Below, piece after piece: positions 9,146 to 18,800 of a stretch of DNA of 52,350 nt. Source of the DNA: Kiritimatiellia bacterium (GTDB lineage: Bacteria > Verrucomicrobiota > Kiritimatiellia > RFP12 > UBA1067); the NCBI GenBank assembly GCA_017405115.1, contig JAFRBA010000097.1, forward strand, positions 1-52,350. The letters run 5' to 3'. The position numbers and the translations under genes are program-made. The notes beneath the pieces were generated by a model. That model was not told where the DNA came from. It saw nothing but the letters and a program-made list of their open reading frames with translations, and ran no database searches. The number at the start of each line of letters is the position of its first letter. Position 1 is the stretch's first letter.

Positions 9146-10324
9146 CTAGCGGAACGTGGTGACGTTCTTTCCGGGGCCGAACGGTGAAAGCTCCCGGAGG
9201 GCCCCGACGACCCCGGGGAGCTTTTCTAGGACATAGTCGACGTCTTCGGCCGTGTTGTAGCGCGAAAGCGAGAATCGCACCGAGCCGTGCACCGCAGTGA
9301 AGGGCACACCCATGGCGCGTATCACATGGCTCGGGTCAAGGGATCCGCTTGCGCACGCGCTTCCGGTCGAGATGCATATGCCGAGGTCCGAGAGACGGTA
9401 GGCGATGGCCTCGCCCTCGATGTACTCGAAGGACACGTTGAGGGTGTTAGGAAGGCGGTGCGCGCGGTCGCCGTTCACGCGGACGTCGGGGCAAGACGCG
9501 AGGATGCCCGCTTCCAGCCGGTCGCGCAGCGCGGCGAGCTGGCGCTGCTCGGCCTCCATGCCGATGCGGGCCATCTCGCAGGCCTTTGCCAGGCCGACGA
9601 TGTAGGGCACGTTCTCGGTCCCCGCCCGGCGGGAGCGCTCCTGGTGGCCGCCGAGCATGAACGGGCGGAGCCTGGTGCCGCGGCGCACGTAGAGAAGGCC
9701 GATGCCCTTCGGCGCGTGGAACTTGTGGCCGGACATCGAAAGCATGTCGACGGGGACCTTCTTGACGTCGACTGGGATCTTGCCCGCGACCTGTACGGCG
9801 TCCGTATGCAGCGTCGCGCCGCGCTCGCGGCAGATCGCCGCGATCTCCTCCATGGGGAATATCACGCCCGTTTCGTTGTTCGCCCACATGACCGTGACCA
9901 GAGAGCCGGGGGTGACGGCTTCGCGCAGCTGGTCCAGGTCGAGGAGGCCGCCGGAGTCCACCGGCAGCTCGACGACTTCGTGCCCGAGGGCCTTGAGCCT
10001 ACGGCAGGGCTGCAGGACGGCAGGGTGCTCCACTGCGGTCGTAACGACCCTGAGACCCGCGCCGGCGGCCTCCGCAGTGCCGCGGATGGCGGTGTTGTCG
10101 GACTCCGTCGCGCAGGAGGTGAAGACCACTTCGTCGGGGTCTGCGTTGATGAAGCGGGCGACCTCCTCCCGGGCGCGCGCGAGATAACGGGCGATTTCCC
10201 CGCCAAAAGCGTGCATTGAGCTCGGGTTTCCGTACAGCCTGTCGAAAAAGGGGAGCATGACGTCGCGCACCTCGGGGGCGACCCGGGTCGTGGCGTTGTT
10301 GTCGAGGTATCTGATCTTTGTCAT
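9146..10324 (-). CDS. iscS: Cysteine desulfurase, IscS/NifS class
   Basis: A 392-residue PLP enzyme that moves sulfur from cysteine to its own active-site Cys for Fe-S clusters and thiolation. It begins MTKIRYLDNNATT, the family hallmark. The PLP lysine is Lys201 in SMSGHKFHAPKGIG and the catalytic cysteine is Cys324 in ICISTGSACASG. RAGTENVP and the surrounding blocks are intact, and the length is normal for the family. I chose ATG at 10324 over an upstream start at 10345, because the upstream choice adds seven non-conserved residues and would lie on top of the -10 element. No iscU or scaffold gene is adjacent. It is divergent from dnaE, and its predicted mRNA starts about three bases before the ATG. 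IscS versus NifS naming is not resolved by sequence alone. Confidence 0.92.
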   Translation of the reverse strand: MTKIRYLDNNATTRVAPEVRDVMLPFFDRLYGNPSSMHAFGGEIARYLARAREEVARFINADPDEVVFTSCATESDNTAIRGTAEAAGAGLRVVTTAVEHPAVLQPCRRLKALGHEVVELPVDSGGLLDLDQLREAVTPGSLVTVMWANNETGVIFPMEEIAAICRERGATLHTDAVQVAGKIPVDVKKVPVDMLSMSGHKFHAPKGIGLLYVRRGTRLRPFMLGGHQERSRRAGTENVPYIVGLAKACEMARIGMEAEQRQLAALRDRLEAGILASCPDVRVNGDRAHRLPNTLNVSFEYIEGEAIAYRLSDLGICISTGSACASGSLDPSHVIRAMGVPFTAVHGSVRFSLSRYNTAEDVDYVLEKLPGVVGALRELSPFGPGKNVTTFR

Positions 10325-10333
10325 CGTGCGGAT

Positions 10334-10339
10334 ATTATA
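10334..10339 (-). promoter_or_regulatory. -10 element of the cysteine desulfurase gene
   Basis: On the minus strand this reads TATAAT, preceded by TGC to give an extended -10. It ends nine bases before ATG 10324, so the transcript start falls almost on the start codon. No clear -35 is visible. Confidence 0.7.
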
Positions 10340-10352
10340 GCACATTTTTTGT

Positions 10353-10358
10353 TATAAT
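10353..10358 (+). promoter_or_regulatory. -10 element of dnaE
   Basis: TATAAT preceded by TGT (extended -10) ends seven bases before ATG 10366. The predicted transcription start is at or next to the A of the start codon and no Shine-Dalgarno sequence is present. It is back to back with the minus-strand -10 at 10334. Confidence 0.75.
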
Positions 10359-10365
10359 ATTCCCC

Positions 10366-13300
10366 ATGTCCGACTTCGTACATCTCCATCTTCACACAAC
10401 ATATTCGCTTCTTGACGGACAGTGCCAGATCAAGCCTCTCGTCGCCAAGGCGAAGGCCATGGGAATGTCGGCGCTGGCCGTCACGGACCACGGGAATCTC
10501 TTCGCGCTGAAGGCGTTCTACGACGAATGCCGCAAGCAGGGCGTCAAGCCTATCCTGGGCTGCGAGGCGTACGTCACCTCCACCGGCGACTACACGACGC
10601 GCGACAAGGGCGAGAAGCGCTTCCACCTCTGCCTTCACGCGAAGAACCTCACGGGATACCACAACCTTGTGCGGCTCATATCGGAGGCGCACATCCACGG
10701 CTTCTACCACAACGCGCGAATAGACCATGCGCTTCTCGAGAAGTACCACGAGGGCCTCCACTGTTCGTCAGCCTGCATCGCCGGCGAGATTGCGTACTAC
10801 CTCGACGACACCGCGAAGGGCGGGAACAACCCCGCCAAGGCCGAGGAAACGGCGCGCTGGTACCAGAGGCTCTTCGGCGACGACTACTCCCTCGAGGTGA
10901 TGCTCCACCCGTCCGGGAAGGGCGAGGGCGCCGAGACGATTCCCGGCAAGGAGCCGATTCCGCCGGAGGCGATCGCGGACTTCCGGGACCTCGAGAGCCG
11001 ACAGCGCGCCGTGACGGAGCGCGTCCTTGCGCTGGGGGCGAAGCTGGGCATCCGCGTCATCGCCACGAACGACGTCCACTTCCTCGAGCGGGACGACGAC
11101 GATTCGCACGACGTGCTGCTGGCGCTTTCCACCGGCAAGAAGATGTCTGACCCTGGGCGCATGATATACACGGGGCAGGAGTACTTCAAGAGCGAGGAGG
11201 AGATGCTTGCGCTCTTCCCCGGCCATCCCGAGCTGATCGCCGCGACGAAGGATGTCGCCGACCGCGTGGAGACGTACGACCTCGACTCCGACCCGATCAT
11301 GCCGAAGTTCCCGATCCCCGCGGAGTTCGGCGACGAGGAGTCGTTCAAGAGGAAATACGACGAGCGGACGCTGGAGGGGATGTATCCGGAGGGCCGCGTC
11401 AAGAAGTTCGGCGGCTACGAGAAGGCGATACGCATACAGTTCGAGGCGGAGTACCTCGCTTCGCTCGTCTGGGCGGGGGCGAAGAGGCGCTGGGGGGACC
11501 CGCTGCCGGACGACACCCGCGAGCGCGTCCAGTTCGAGCTCGACACCATCCGCACGATGGGCTTCCCGGGCTACTTCCTGATCGTGCACGACTACATAGA
11601 CGCGGCTCGGCGGATGGGCGTGTGGGTGGGGCCGGGGCGCGGCTCCGCCGCCGGGTCGGCCGTGGCCTATGCGCTCGGGATCACGAACGTCGACCCGCTC
11701 AAGTACGACCTCCTGTTCGAGAGGTTCCTCAACCCCGACCGCATATCTATGCCCGACATCGACGTCGACTTCGACGACGCGGGGCGCGGCAAGGTGCTGG
11801 AGTTCGTCACGCGGAAGTACGGCCAGGACCACGTGGCCCACATCGTCACCTTCGGGCAGATGGCCGCGAAGAGCGTCATAAAGGACGTCGGCCGCGTGAT
11901 GGAGTATCCGCTCTCGGACACGAACAAGCTCGCGTCGTACGTGCCGGACACGCCGAAGATCACCTTCAAGAAGGCGATACCGCAGTCCCCGGACCTGAAG
12001 GACGCATTCGAGTCGGACGACCCGACGGTCCACCTGCTGATGCAGCGCGCCGCGAGGCTGGAAGGGGGCATGCGGCAGCCGGGCGTGCACGCCTGCGGCG
12101 TCATCATCTCACGCGACCCGCTCATCGAGACCCTGCCCGTGATGCCGACGGAGGGCGAGTCCCTGCTCACCACCCAGTACGACGGGCATTTCGTGGAGCC
12201 GGTCGGGCTGTTGAAGATGGACTTCCTCGGGCTGAAGACGCTCACCGTGGAGAAGGAGTGCGTCGCGCTGCTCGGGGCGGACAACCCGCGCGTCCCGCCG
12301 GAGATGCGCGGCCCCGACGGGATGCTGGACCCAGACAAGATACCCGATGACGACGAGTACACGTACCGCGAGATATTCCAGAAGGGCGAGACGACGGGTC
12401 TCTTCCAGTTCGAGTCCGACGGCATGAAGAAGTGGCTGATAGCTCTTAAGCCGGACAGGCTCACCGATCTCGTCGCAATGAACGCGCTGTACCGGCCGGG
12501 GCCTATGGACTACATCCCGGCCTTCGTGCGCAGGAAGAACGGCGAGGAGGAGATCGTATACGACCATCCCCTGATGGAGAAGTACCTGAAGGACACTTAC
12601 GGTATCTGCGTCTACCAGGAGCAGGTGATGCTTCTCTCGCGACTCCTCGGCGGCTTCACGCGCGGCATGAGCGACAAGCTCCGCAAGGCGATGGGCAAGA
12701 AGCTGCTCGATGTGATGGAGGAGCTAAAGGTCAAGTTCGTCGAGGGATGCCTTGCGAACCCGGAGTTCCGCATCGACAAGTGGAAGGACGAGGCGGAGGC
12801 CCGCAAGCTGATAGACAAGATATGGGACGACTGGCGCGCGTTCGCGTCGTATGCGTTCAACAAGTCGCACGCGGTGTGCTACGCCTGGGTCGCCTACCAG
12901 ACCGGGTTCATGAAGGCGCACTATCCGGCGGAGTTCATGTGCGCCCAGATATCGTCCGAAATCGGCAACTTCGACAAGCTGCCCGGGTTCGTCGCCGAGG
13001 CGCAGGAGATGGGCCTCGCCCTGAAGCTCCCCGACGTGAACGAGTCCGGCGCGCGCTTCGTCCCGACTCCCGACGCGAAGGGGATACGGTACGGCCTCTC
13101 CGGGATAAAGGGCGTCGGCGCGGCGGGCGACGCGATCGTCGCCGAGCGCGAGGCGAACGGGCCTTACAAGGGCTTCCTCGACTTCTGCATGCGACTGGCC
13201 GGCACGTCGGCGTGCAACAAGCGCGTCCTGGAGAACCTCACGCGCGTCGGCGCGTTTTCCACGCTGGAGCCAAACCGGGCGAAGCTGTTCAACAACATCG

Positions 13301-14265
13301 AGTACGCGCTGAAGAAGGCGCAGCAGCGCGCCAGGGAGAGGGCCAGCGCCCAGACGAGCTTCTTCGACCTGATGGGCGGCGGCGCCGAGGAGGCGAACGA
13401 CGCCGAGCTCGCGCAGTCGCCGCCATTCACTCCGGCGGAGGACCTCAAGAGCGAACGCGACATGCTGGGCGTGTACGTCTCCGGGCATCCCCTGCAGAGC
13501 TGCCACCGCATTATCTCGGAGGTCGCGACGTTCCGCGCATCCCAGTTCGGAGACCCCGAGGCCGTCGACAAGCTGCTGAAGGCGCAGCCGGTCGATAACT
13601 GGAAGAAGAAGTCCAACCCGAACCTGAAGGACCATGTCGCGCTCTCCCATCTCGACGTGCGCATGGTCGGCATCCTCTCGGCCTGCACGGTGAAGACGCC
13701 GAAGCCTCGGCCGGACGGCTCCGTCGGGCAGAAGTGGGCGATACTGCAGATAGACGACGGCGCGGCGATGGACGGGTTCTGCTTCGCCAAGGCGTGGGAG
13801 AGCTGCTCTTCGCTGGAGACGGCGGTGGACAGGCTCGTGATGCTCTGCGGCGAAGTGTCGCACCGCATCAACTACGAGAAGGACGACAAGATGGCCAAGC
13901 GCAGTCCGTCCGTCGGGGACCTGAACTTCACCGTCCGGGAGGCGTATCTCCTGGAGGACGCGATGCCGATGATATCGGACGCCATGCGCATTCGTCTGCG
14001 CTACGACGACGCCGAGGTGGAGTCGAAGGCATCTCTCATCCGGGAGGCGATCCTCCGCAGCCCCGGCAGGCTGCCCGTCATCCTGGAGATGCTCTGTCCC
14101 GGAGGCAAGGTCGTGGACGTCTCGCTTGGCTCGGCTCTCGGAGTGGCCGTCACCGTCGGCTTCCTGTCCGAGCTGGGCAAGATTGTTCCGCAGTCCGACG
14201 TGTCGTTCCGCCCGTCCGACAAGGTATACCTGGCGCCGCGCGAGCCCAAGCCATGGGAGCGCTGA
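10366..14265 (+). CDS. dnaE: DNA polymerase III alpha subunit
   Basis: The 1299-residue replicative polymerase starts with the PHP domain (MSDFVHLHLHTTYSLLDG; then ALAVTDHGNLFALKAF and ILGCEAYV). GPGRGSAAGS near residue 420 and PDIDVDFDDAGRGKVLEF near 463 form the C-family palm, with the metal-binding aspartates in PDIDVDF. ALYRPGPMDYIPAF and ASYAFNKSHAVCYAWVAYQT are the fingers-region blocks. Helix-hairpin-helix and OB-like segments follow, with LNFTVREAYLLEDAMP near the end. It is longer than the usual 1160 residues of DnaE1, mainly around residues 150-220 and in the C-terminal third. I start at 10366 because upstream codons lie in the promoter. It is the DnaE type and not PolC, since no internal exonuclease is present. 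Confidence 0.97.
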   Translation: MSDFVHLHLHTTYSLLDGQCQIKPLVAKAKAMGMSALAVTDHGNLFALKAFYDECRKQGVKPILGCEAYVTSTGDYTTRDKGEKRFHLCLHAKNLTGYHNLVRLISEAHIHGFYHNARIDHALLEKYHEGLHCSSACIAGEIAYYLDDTAKGGNNPAKAEETARWYQRLFGDDYSLEVMLHPSGKGEGAETIPGKEPIPPEAIADFRDLESRQRAVTERVLALGAKLGIRVIATNDVHFLERDDDDSHDVLLALSTGKKMSDPGRMIYTGQEYFKSEEEMLALFPGHPELIAATKDVADRVETYDLDSDPIMPKFPIPAEFGDEESFKRKYDERTLEGMYPEGRVKKFGGYEKAIRIQFEAEYLASLVWAGAKRRWGDPLPDDTRERVQFELDTIRTMGFPGYFLIVHDYIDAARRMGVWVGPGRGSAAGSAVAYALGITNVDPLKYDLLFERFLNPDRISMPDIDVDFDDAGRGKVLEFVTRKYGQDHVAHIVTFGQMAAKSVIKDVGRVMEYPLSDTNKLASYVPDTPKITFKKAIPQSPDLKDAFESDDPTVHLLMQRAARLEGGMRQPGVHACGVIISRDPLIETLPVMPTEGESLLTTQYDGHFVEPVGLLKMDFLGLKTLTVEKECVALLGADNPRVPPEMRGPDGMLDPDKIPDDDEYTYREIFQKGETTGLFQFESDGMKKWLIALKPDRLTDLVAMNALYRPGPMDYIPAFVRRKNGEEEIVYDHPLMEKYLKDTYGICVYQEQVMLLSRLLGGFTRGMSDKLRKAMGKKLLDVMEELKVKFVEGCLANPEFRIDKWKDEAEARKLIDKIWDDWRAFASYAFNKSHAVCYAWVAYQTGFMKAHYPAEFMCAQISSEIGNFDKLPGFVAEAQEMGLALKLPDVNESGARFVPTPDAKGIRYGLSGIKGVGAAGDAIVAEREANGPYKGFLDFCMRLAGTSACNKRVLENLTRVGAFSTLEPNRAKLFNNIEYALKKAQQRARERASAQTSFFDLMGGGAEEANDAELAQSPPFTPAEDLKSERDMLGVYVSGHPLQSCHRIISEVATFRASQFGDPEAVDKLLKAQPVDNWKKKSNPNLKDHVALSHLDVRMVGILSACTVKTPKPRPDGSVGQKWAILQIDDGAAMDGFCFAKAWESCSSLETAVDRLVMLCGEVSHRINYEKDDKMAKRSPSVGDLNFTVREAYLLEDAMPMISDAMRIRLRYDDAEVESKASLIREAILRSPGRLPVILEMLCPGGKVVDVSLGSALGVAVTVGFLSELGKIVPQSDVSFRPSDKVYLAPREPKPWER

Positions 14266-14303
14266 CGGATGCGGAACGTGCCGCTTTGCGTGGTCTCCGG
14301 CAG

Positions 14304-14333
14304 TTGAATCACCACGAGAGGTTTTGGTATCAT
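14304..14333 (+). promoter_or_regulatory. Promoter of the DAACS symporter gene
   Basis: TTGAAT at 14304-14309 and TATCAT at 14328-14333 are 18 bases apart, with an upstream TGG extending the -10. The -10 ends eight bases before ATG 14342, so the mRNA is predicted to be leaderless. Confidence 0.7.
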
Positions 14334-14341
14334 ATTCGTGT

Positions 14342-15529
14342 ATGAAGAAGAAGAAAATCGGGCTGTTCTGGAAAATCGTCGTCGCCATCCTCGCCGGCGT
14401 CGCCATAGGCTACCTGTTCGCGCACTGCGGCGCGGCCGGCCAAGTCGGGTCGCGGTTGTTCAAGACGTTCAACCTGCTCTTCTCGCAGGTGCTCAAGTTC
14501 ATCGTGCCGCTGCTGATCCTCGGGCTCGTAACCCCGGCGATCGCGAACGCCGGGAAAGGCGCGGGGAAGATGCTCCTCTTCGTGATGGCGTTCTCCTATC
14601 TCTCGACATGCACCGCGTCGCTCTTCGCGTATTTCTCCGCGGGGCGCATCCTGCCCCTCTTCGTCGCGAAGGGCGCGGTCGCTGCCGCAGGCGAGGGCGC
14701 CAAGATACTGCCGTACCTCGACATGAAGATACCGCCCGTGTGCGACGTGCTCACGGCGCTCGCGCTTGCGTTCATGGCCGGCGTCGGCATCGTCGCGACG
14801 AACGCCGTGCGCGTGAAGGCCGCGGCGGACGAGTTCGCGAGGATCGTCACGCTCACCATCCAGCGCGTGGTGATACCCGGGCTGCCGATATACATAATGA
14901 CGATGATAAGCGAGATGACCGTGTCGGGGAAGATAGGCGCGATGGCGCTCACGATGGCGAAGGTCATCGGCACGGGCTGGGGGCTGACCATAGTGTTCCT
15001 GGTCCTCCTGTACGCGGCGGCTGCGGCCATCGCCGGGAAGAGCCCCCTGCGCTGCCTGTGGAACATGGCTCCCGCGTACCTGACCGGGCTTTCCATCGCC
15101 TCGTCGGCGGCCGTGATCCCGGTCACGCTGGAGTGCTGCGAGAAAAACGACATATCAGAGGACGTGCGCGACTTCGTCGTGCCGCTCTGCGCGAACGTGC
15201 ACATGGTCGGCAGCGCGATAAAGATGATCACCTCCGCGCTGGCGGTCGTGATCGTGTTCGGGCTGGACGTTTCGTTCGCCCAGTTCGCACAGTTCACGTT
15301 CCTGTTCGCGATCGCGGCGGTCGCCGCGCCGGGCGTGATGTGCGGCGTGCTGATGGCGTCCGTCGGGTTCCTCGAGTCCGTCCTCGGACTCTCGCCCGAC
15401 CATGTCGCGGTCCTGATGGCGTTCTACATGGCCCTTGACGGATACGGTCCGGCGGCGAACGTGACGGGCGACGGCGCGATAGCGCTTGTCGCGGACCGCT
15501 TCTTCGGGCGGAAGGGAGCCCAGCCATGA
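14342..15529 (+). CDS. Dicarboxylate/amino acid:cation symporter (DAACS, SDF family)
   Basis: A 395-residue inner-membrane transporter with about eight hydrophobic segments plus re-entrant loops, of the GltP/SstT/DctA family, which couples Na+ or H+ entry to uptake of glutamate, aspartate, serine, threonine or C4-dicarboxylates. The serine-rich hairpin motif is present as SIASSAAVIPVTLECC, and the substrate-binding TM8 motif as GYGPAANVTGDGAIALV. The segment LLFSQVLKFIVPLLILGLVTP matches TM2 of the family. I start at ATG 14342 (MKKKKIGLFWK); an upstream extension would read through the promoter. The stop overlaps folB by four bases. The substrate cannot be assigned from sequence alone. Confidence 0.88.
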   Translation: MKKKKIGLFWKIVVAILAGVAIGYLFAHCGAAGQVGSRLFKTFNLLFSQVLKFIVPLLILGLVTPAIANAGKGAGKMLLFVMAFSYLSTCTASLFAYFSAGRILPLFVAKGAVAAAGEGAKILPYLDMKIPPVCDVLTALALAFMAGVGIVATNAVRVKAAADEFARIVTLTIQRVVIPGLPIYIMTMISEMTVSGKIGAMALTMAKVIGTGWGLTIVFLVLLYAAAAAIAGKSPLRCLWNMAPAYLTGLSIASSAAVIPVTLECCEKNDISEDVRDFVVPLCANVHMVGSAIKMITSALAVVIVFGLDVSFAQFAQFTFLFAIAAVAAPGVMCGVLMASVGFLESVLGLSPDHVAVLMAFYMALDGYGPAANVTGDGAIALVADRFFGRKGAQP

Positions 15530-15867
15530 GGCTCAGGCTCGACGGCATCGACGTGGACTGCGTGATCGGGGAGCGGCCGGACGAACGCGAAAGGCTGCAG
15601 CGTCTGCGCGTGGACGTGGAGCTGGCGGTGGGGGAGAAGGCGGCGGAGAGCGACGAGCTTGCCGACGCCGTCGACTACGCGGCGCTCGCGGAGTCCATCC
15701 GCTCGGCGCTGGTGGACGCGAAGTGCCGCCTCATAGAGCGCGCGGCGAAGGTCGTCCGGGACGTCTGCATGGCTGACCGGCGCGTCACCGCCGCGCGAGT
15801 GGCCGTCACCAAGGCCGGCGTCGTTCCGCACCTCGCCTCGGCCATGGCGGTGCTGGGGGATTTCTGA
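15526..15867 (+). CDS. folB: Dihydroneopterin aldolase
   Basis: This 113-residue protein catalyses the retro-aldol cleavage of dihydroneopterin in tetrahydrofolate synthesis. Family blocks visible are the N-terminal IDVDCVIGERPDERERLQ, the DAVDYAALAE block (usually DTVNY), the conserved Glu in LIERAAKVV, and the catalytic-lysine segment VAVTKAGVVPHL near residue 95. The length is typical. The start codon overlaps the symporter stop (ATGA), so translation is coupled to it. No other folate genes are nearby. Family identity is good; a paralogous FolX-type epimerase role is the main alternative. Confidence 0.8.
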   Translation: MRLRLDGIDVDCVIGERPDERERLQRLRVDVELAVGEKAAESDELADAVDYAALAESIRSALVDAKCRLIERAAKVVRDVCMADRRVTAARVAVTKAGVVPHLASAMAVLGDF

Positions 15868-15896
15868 ATACAGCGAGACAAACGGAGGCATAAACG

Positions 15897-18800
15897 ATGA
15901 GGACAATCTGCATGGCGCTGGCTTTCTCCGCGCTTTCGGTACAGGCCCTTTTGGCGGCTGGCGACGGGAACGTCGCCCTCCTCGGCGAAGACGGGCGCAA
16001 GGCGGCGCTCGCGCCCGATCCATTTCCTGACAGGATGAGCGCGTACGTGTGGCGAAACTGGGGGCTGGTGGAGTCCGACCGCCTCGCCGCGGTCGTTGGG
16101 GCCACGAAGGGCCAGCTTGCCGACATCGCCGCCGAAATGGGGCTCGCCCGCGACCCAGCCGTCCTCCCCGAGTGGCGCACCAAGGGCTACATAACGGTGC
16201 TTCGGCGCAACTGGCACCTTCTGCCCTACGAACAGCTCATGAAGCTCCTCGGAAAGACGCGCGGCGAACTCTACTTCTCCCTGATGGAGGACGACTTCCT
16301 ATGGGTGAAGCTTGGGTGCGTCAAGCCGTACTGCGAGCCGCTTGAGTACGACGAGAAGTCCGTCGCGTCCACGAGGGCTGCGCGCCTGCGGATCGCGGCG
16401 GCGCTCAAGGAGGAGGGCCTCGATCCCGCCGCGCCGGAGGAGCCCCGCTTCTCTTTCGTGAAGGAGATCGCGTCCGTCTCCAAGGGACAGGCGCCCGGCG
16501 CCGTCCCGGACGAGTCGCCGTTCGGCTTCAGGCTCATCTTCAGCTACTTCGCGGACTACGGCGACCCGCTTGGCGATCCGGAGATCTCGTCGTATCCAGA
16601 GGGGCTCTTGCAGAAGCTCTCCGCCTCGGGCGTCAACGCCGTCTGGCTCCACACCGTCCTGCGCACGCTGGCGAAGGACCCCAAGTACCCCGAGTTCGGC
16701 GAGGGCTCCGAGAAGCGCATCGCCAACCTCAGGAAGCTCGTGGACCGGGCCGCGAAGTACGGCATAAAGGTGTTCCTGTACATGAACGAGCCGCGCGCAA
16801 TGCCGACGTCGTTCTTCGAGGTCAACGACGAACGACGCGGCTTCAAGGGCGTTCCGGGCGGCGGACAGTTCGCGATGTGCACTAGCTGCCCCGAGGTGCG
16901 CCGCTGGGTGAGGGATTCTCTCAAGCAGGTTTTCTCGCAGGTGCCGGGGCTCGGCGGGATATTCACCATCACGATGAGCGAGAACCTGACGAACTGCGCG
17001 TCGAGGGGCGGCCGCGAGAGGTGCCCGAGGTGCAAGGGACGCGCCATCGGGGACATCGTCGCGGAGATCAACCGCGCGATGATCGAGGGGATGGCAGCGG
17101 GGAACCCTAAGGCCGAGGCGCTCGTATGGAACTGGCAGTGGCCCAAGCCCGAGGAGGCCGCGATAGTCTCCGCCCTGCCGAAGGACAACTGCCGACTCAT
17201 GGCCGTGAGCGAGAACGCGATGAAGATATGCCGCGGCGGAGTGAATGTAGTTGAGAACGACTATTCGATATCCATCGTCGGGCCCGGCGAGAACGCGCGG
17301 CGCTTCTGGGGCTACGCGAAGGGGCGCGGCATCCCTCCCGTCGCGAAGGTGCAGGCCGGAAACTCCTGGGAGCTCAGCTCGTTCCCGTACATCCCGGTCA
17401 TGGACCTCGTCGCGCAGCACGCCGTGAACCTCGCGAACGAGGGCGTTGACGGAGTGATGCTCTCGTGGTCCCTCGGGTGCTGCCCGTCGCCGAACCTGCG
17501 CGTCTACAAGGAGCTTCGCAGGGGCGAGACCACAAAGGACGCCGTCCTCGACAGGATGGCGGCCGAGCTCTACGGCGCGAAGGCGAAGGAGGCCCGGGCC
17601 GCGTGGACCGCGTTCTCGGAGGGGTTCGCGAACTACCCGTTCTCGTGCAGCACGATCTACGTCGGGCCGCACCAGTGGGGGCCGGCGAATCCGCTTTACT
17701 CGCGCAATACCGGGTGGAGGGCCACGATGGTCGGCATTCCGTACGACAACCTGGACGGCTGGCGTAGCAACTATCCGCGCGAGACGTACGCGCAGCTCAT
17801 CGGGAAGGTCGCGGACGGCTTTGCCGAGGGGTGCCGCCTGATGGAGGGCGTCGCGTCCGAGAGGGAGCTGAACATGTTCCGCGCGGAGCAGATGCACTTC
17901 GCGTCCTGCCGCGACCAGGCCCTCTTCGTGATGGCCCGCGACAAGGGCGACAGGGAGGGTATGAAGCGCTTCGCGAAGGCGGAGCTTGAGCGTGCGAAGG
18001 CGTACTGGCCGCTGGTGCGCGCCGACAGCCGCATCGGCTACGAGTCGTCGAACCACTACTTCTTCGTTCCCCGCGATGTCCTGGAGAAGGTGCTCTCCTG
18101 CCGCGCCGCAATCGCCGCGGCGGACGGTCGGACGGCGGCTGCGCCGCAATCGCCGCGGCGCGGCACGGACTTCACGCTGTACAACGTCATGCCGTACTCC
18201 CCGGGGAGCGAGGCGCAGGCCGCCGCGGACTGCGTGGAGTACATGGCCCGCACGGGATGCGACCTCGTGCTCTATTCGCTGACGCTCCATCCCGAGGGCA
18301 AGCCCGCGATGGAGAAGGTGGAGCGCTACGTGGCGAGCTACCGCGCGCTGAAGCGCGAGCTGGAGGGCTCGGGCGTCCGCCTCGGCGTGCTCGTGCAGGC
18401 GATAATCGGCCACTGGCCCCGCGTCGACAAGGACATCGAGGACTGGACCCGCACCGTCAACATCAAGGGCGAGAAGGTGCGGTTCTGCCCGGACGACCCG
18501 GGCTTCGCCAAGTACATCGACGAGACGTTCAGGCTGCTTGCAAAGGAGAACCCGGCGTTCATCCTGACCGACGACGACGTGCGCGCGTACTCCCACGACG
18601 CCGAGTGCTTCTGCGCGAGGCACGTGGCGGAGTTCAACAGGCGCCGCGGAACGAACTACACCGAGAAGGAGCTGCGCGAGAAGGTCGCGTCCGCCAGTAA
18701 GGACGACCCCGACTACAAGGAGTTCCTGGCGATGCAGAGGGACATGATGAACCGCCTCGTGAAGCGCTTCCGCGCGGCCATCGACTCCGCGAACGTAAAG

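Noticed and set aside
12724..14406. A 560-codon minus-strand frame opposite dnaE
   Set aside because: Shadow frame of dnaE codon structure with no recognisable protein features.
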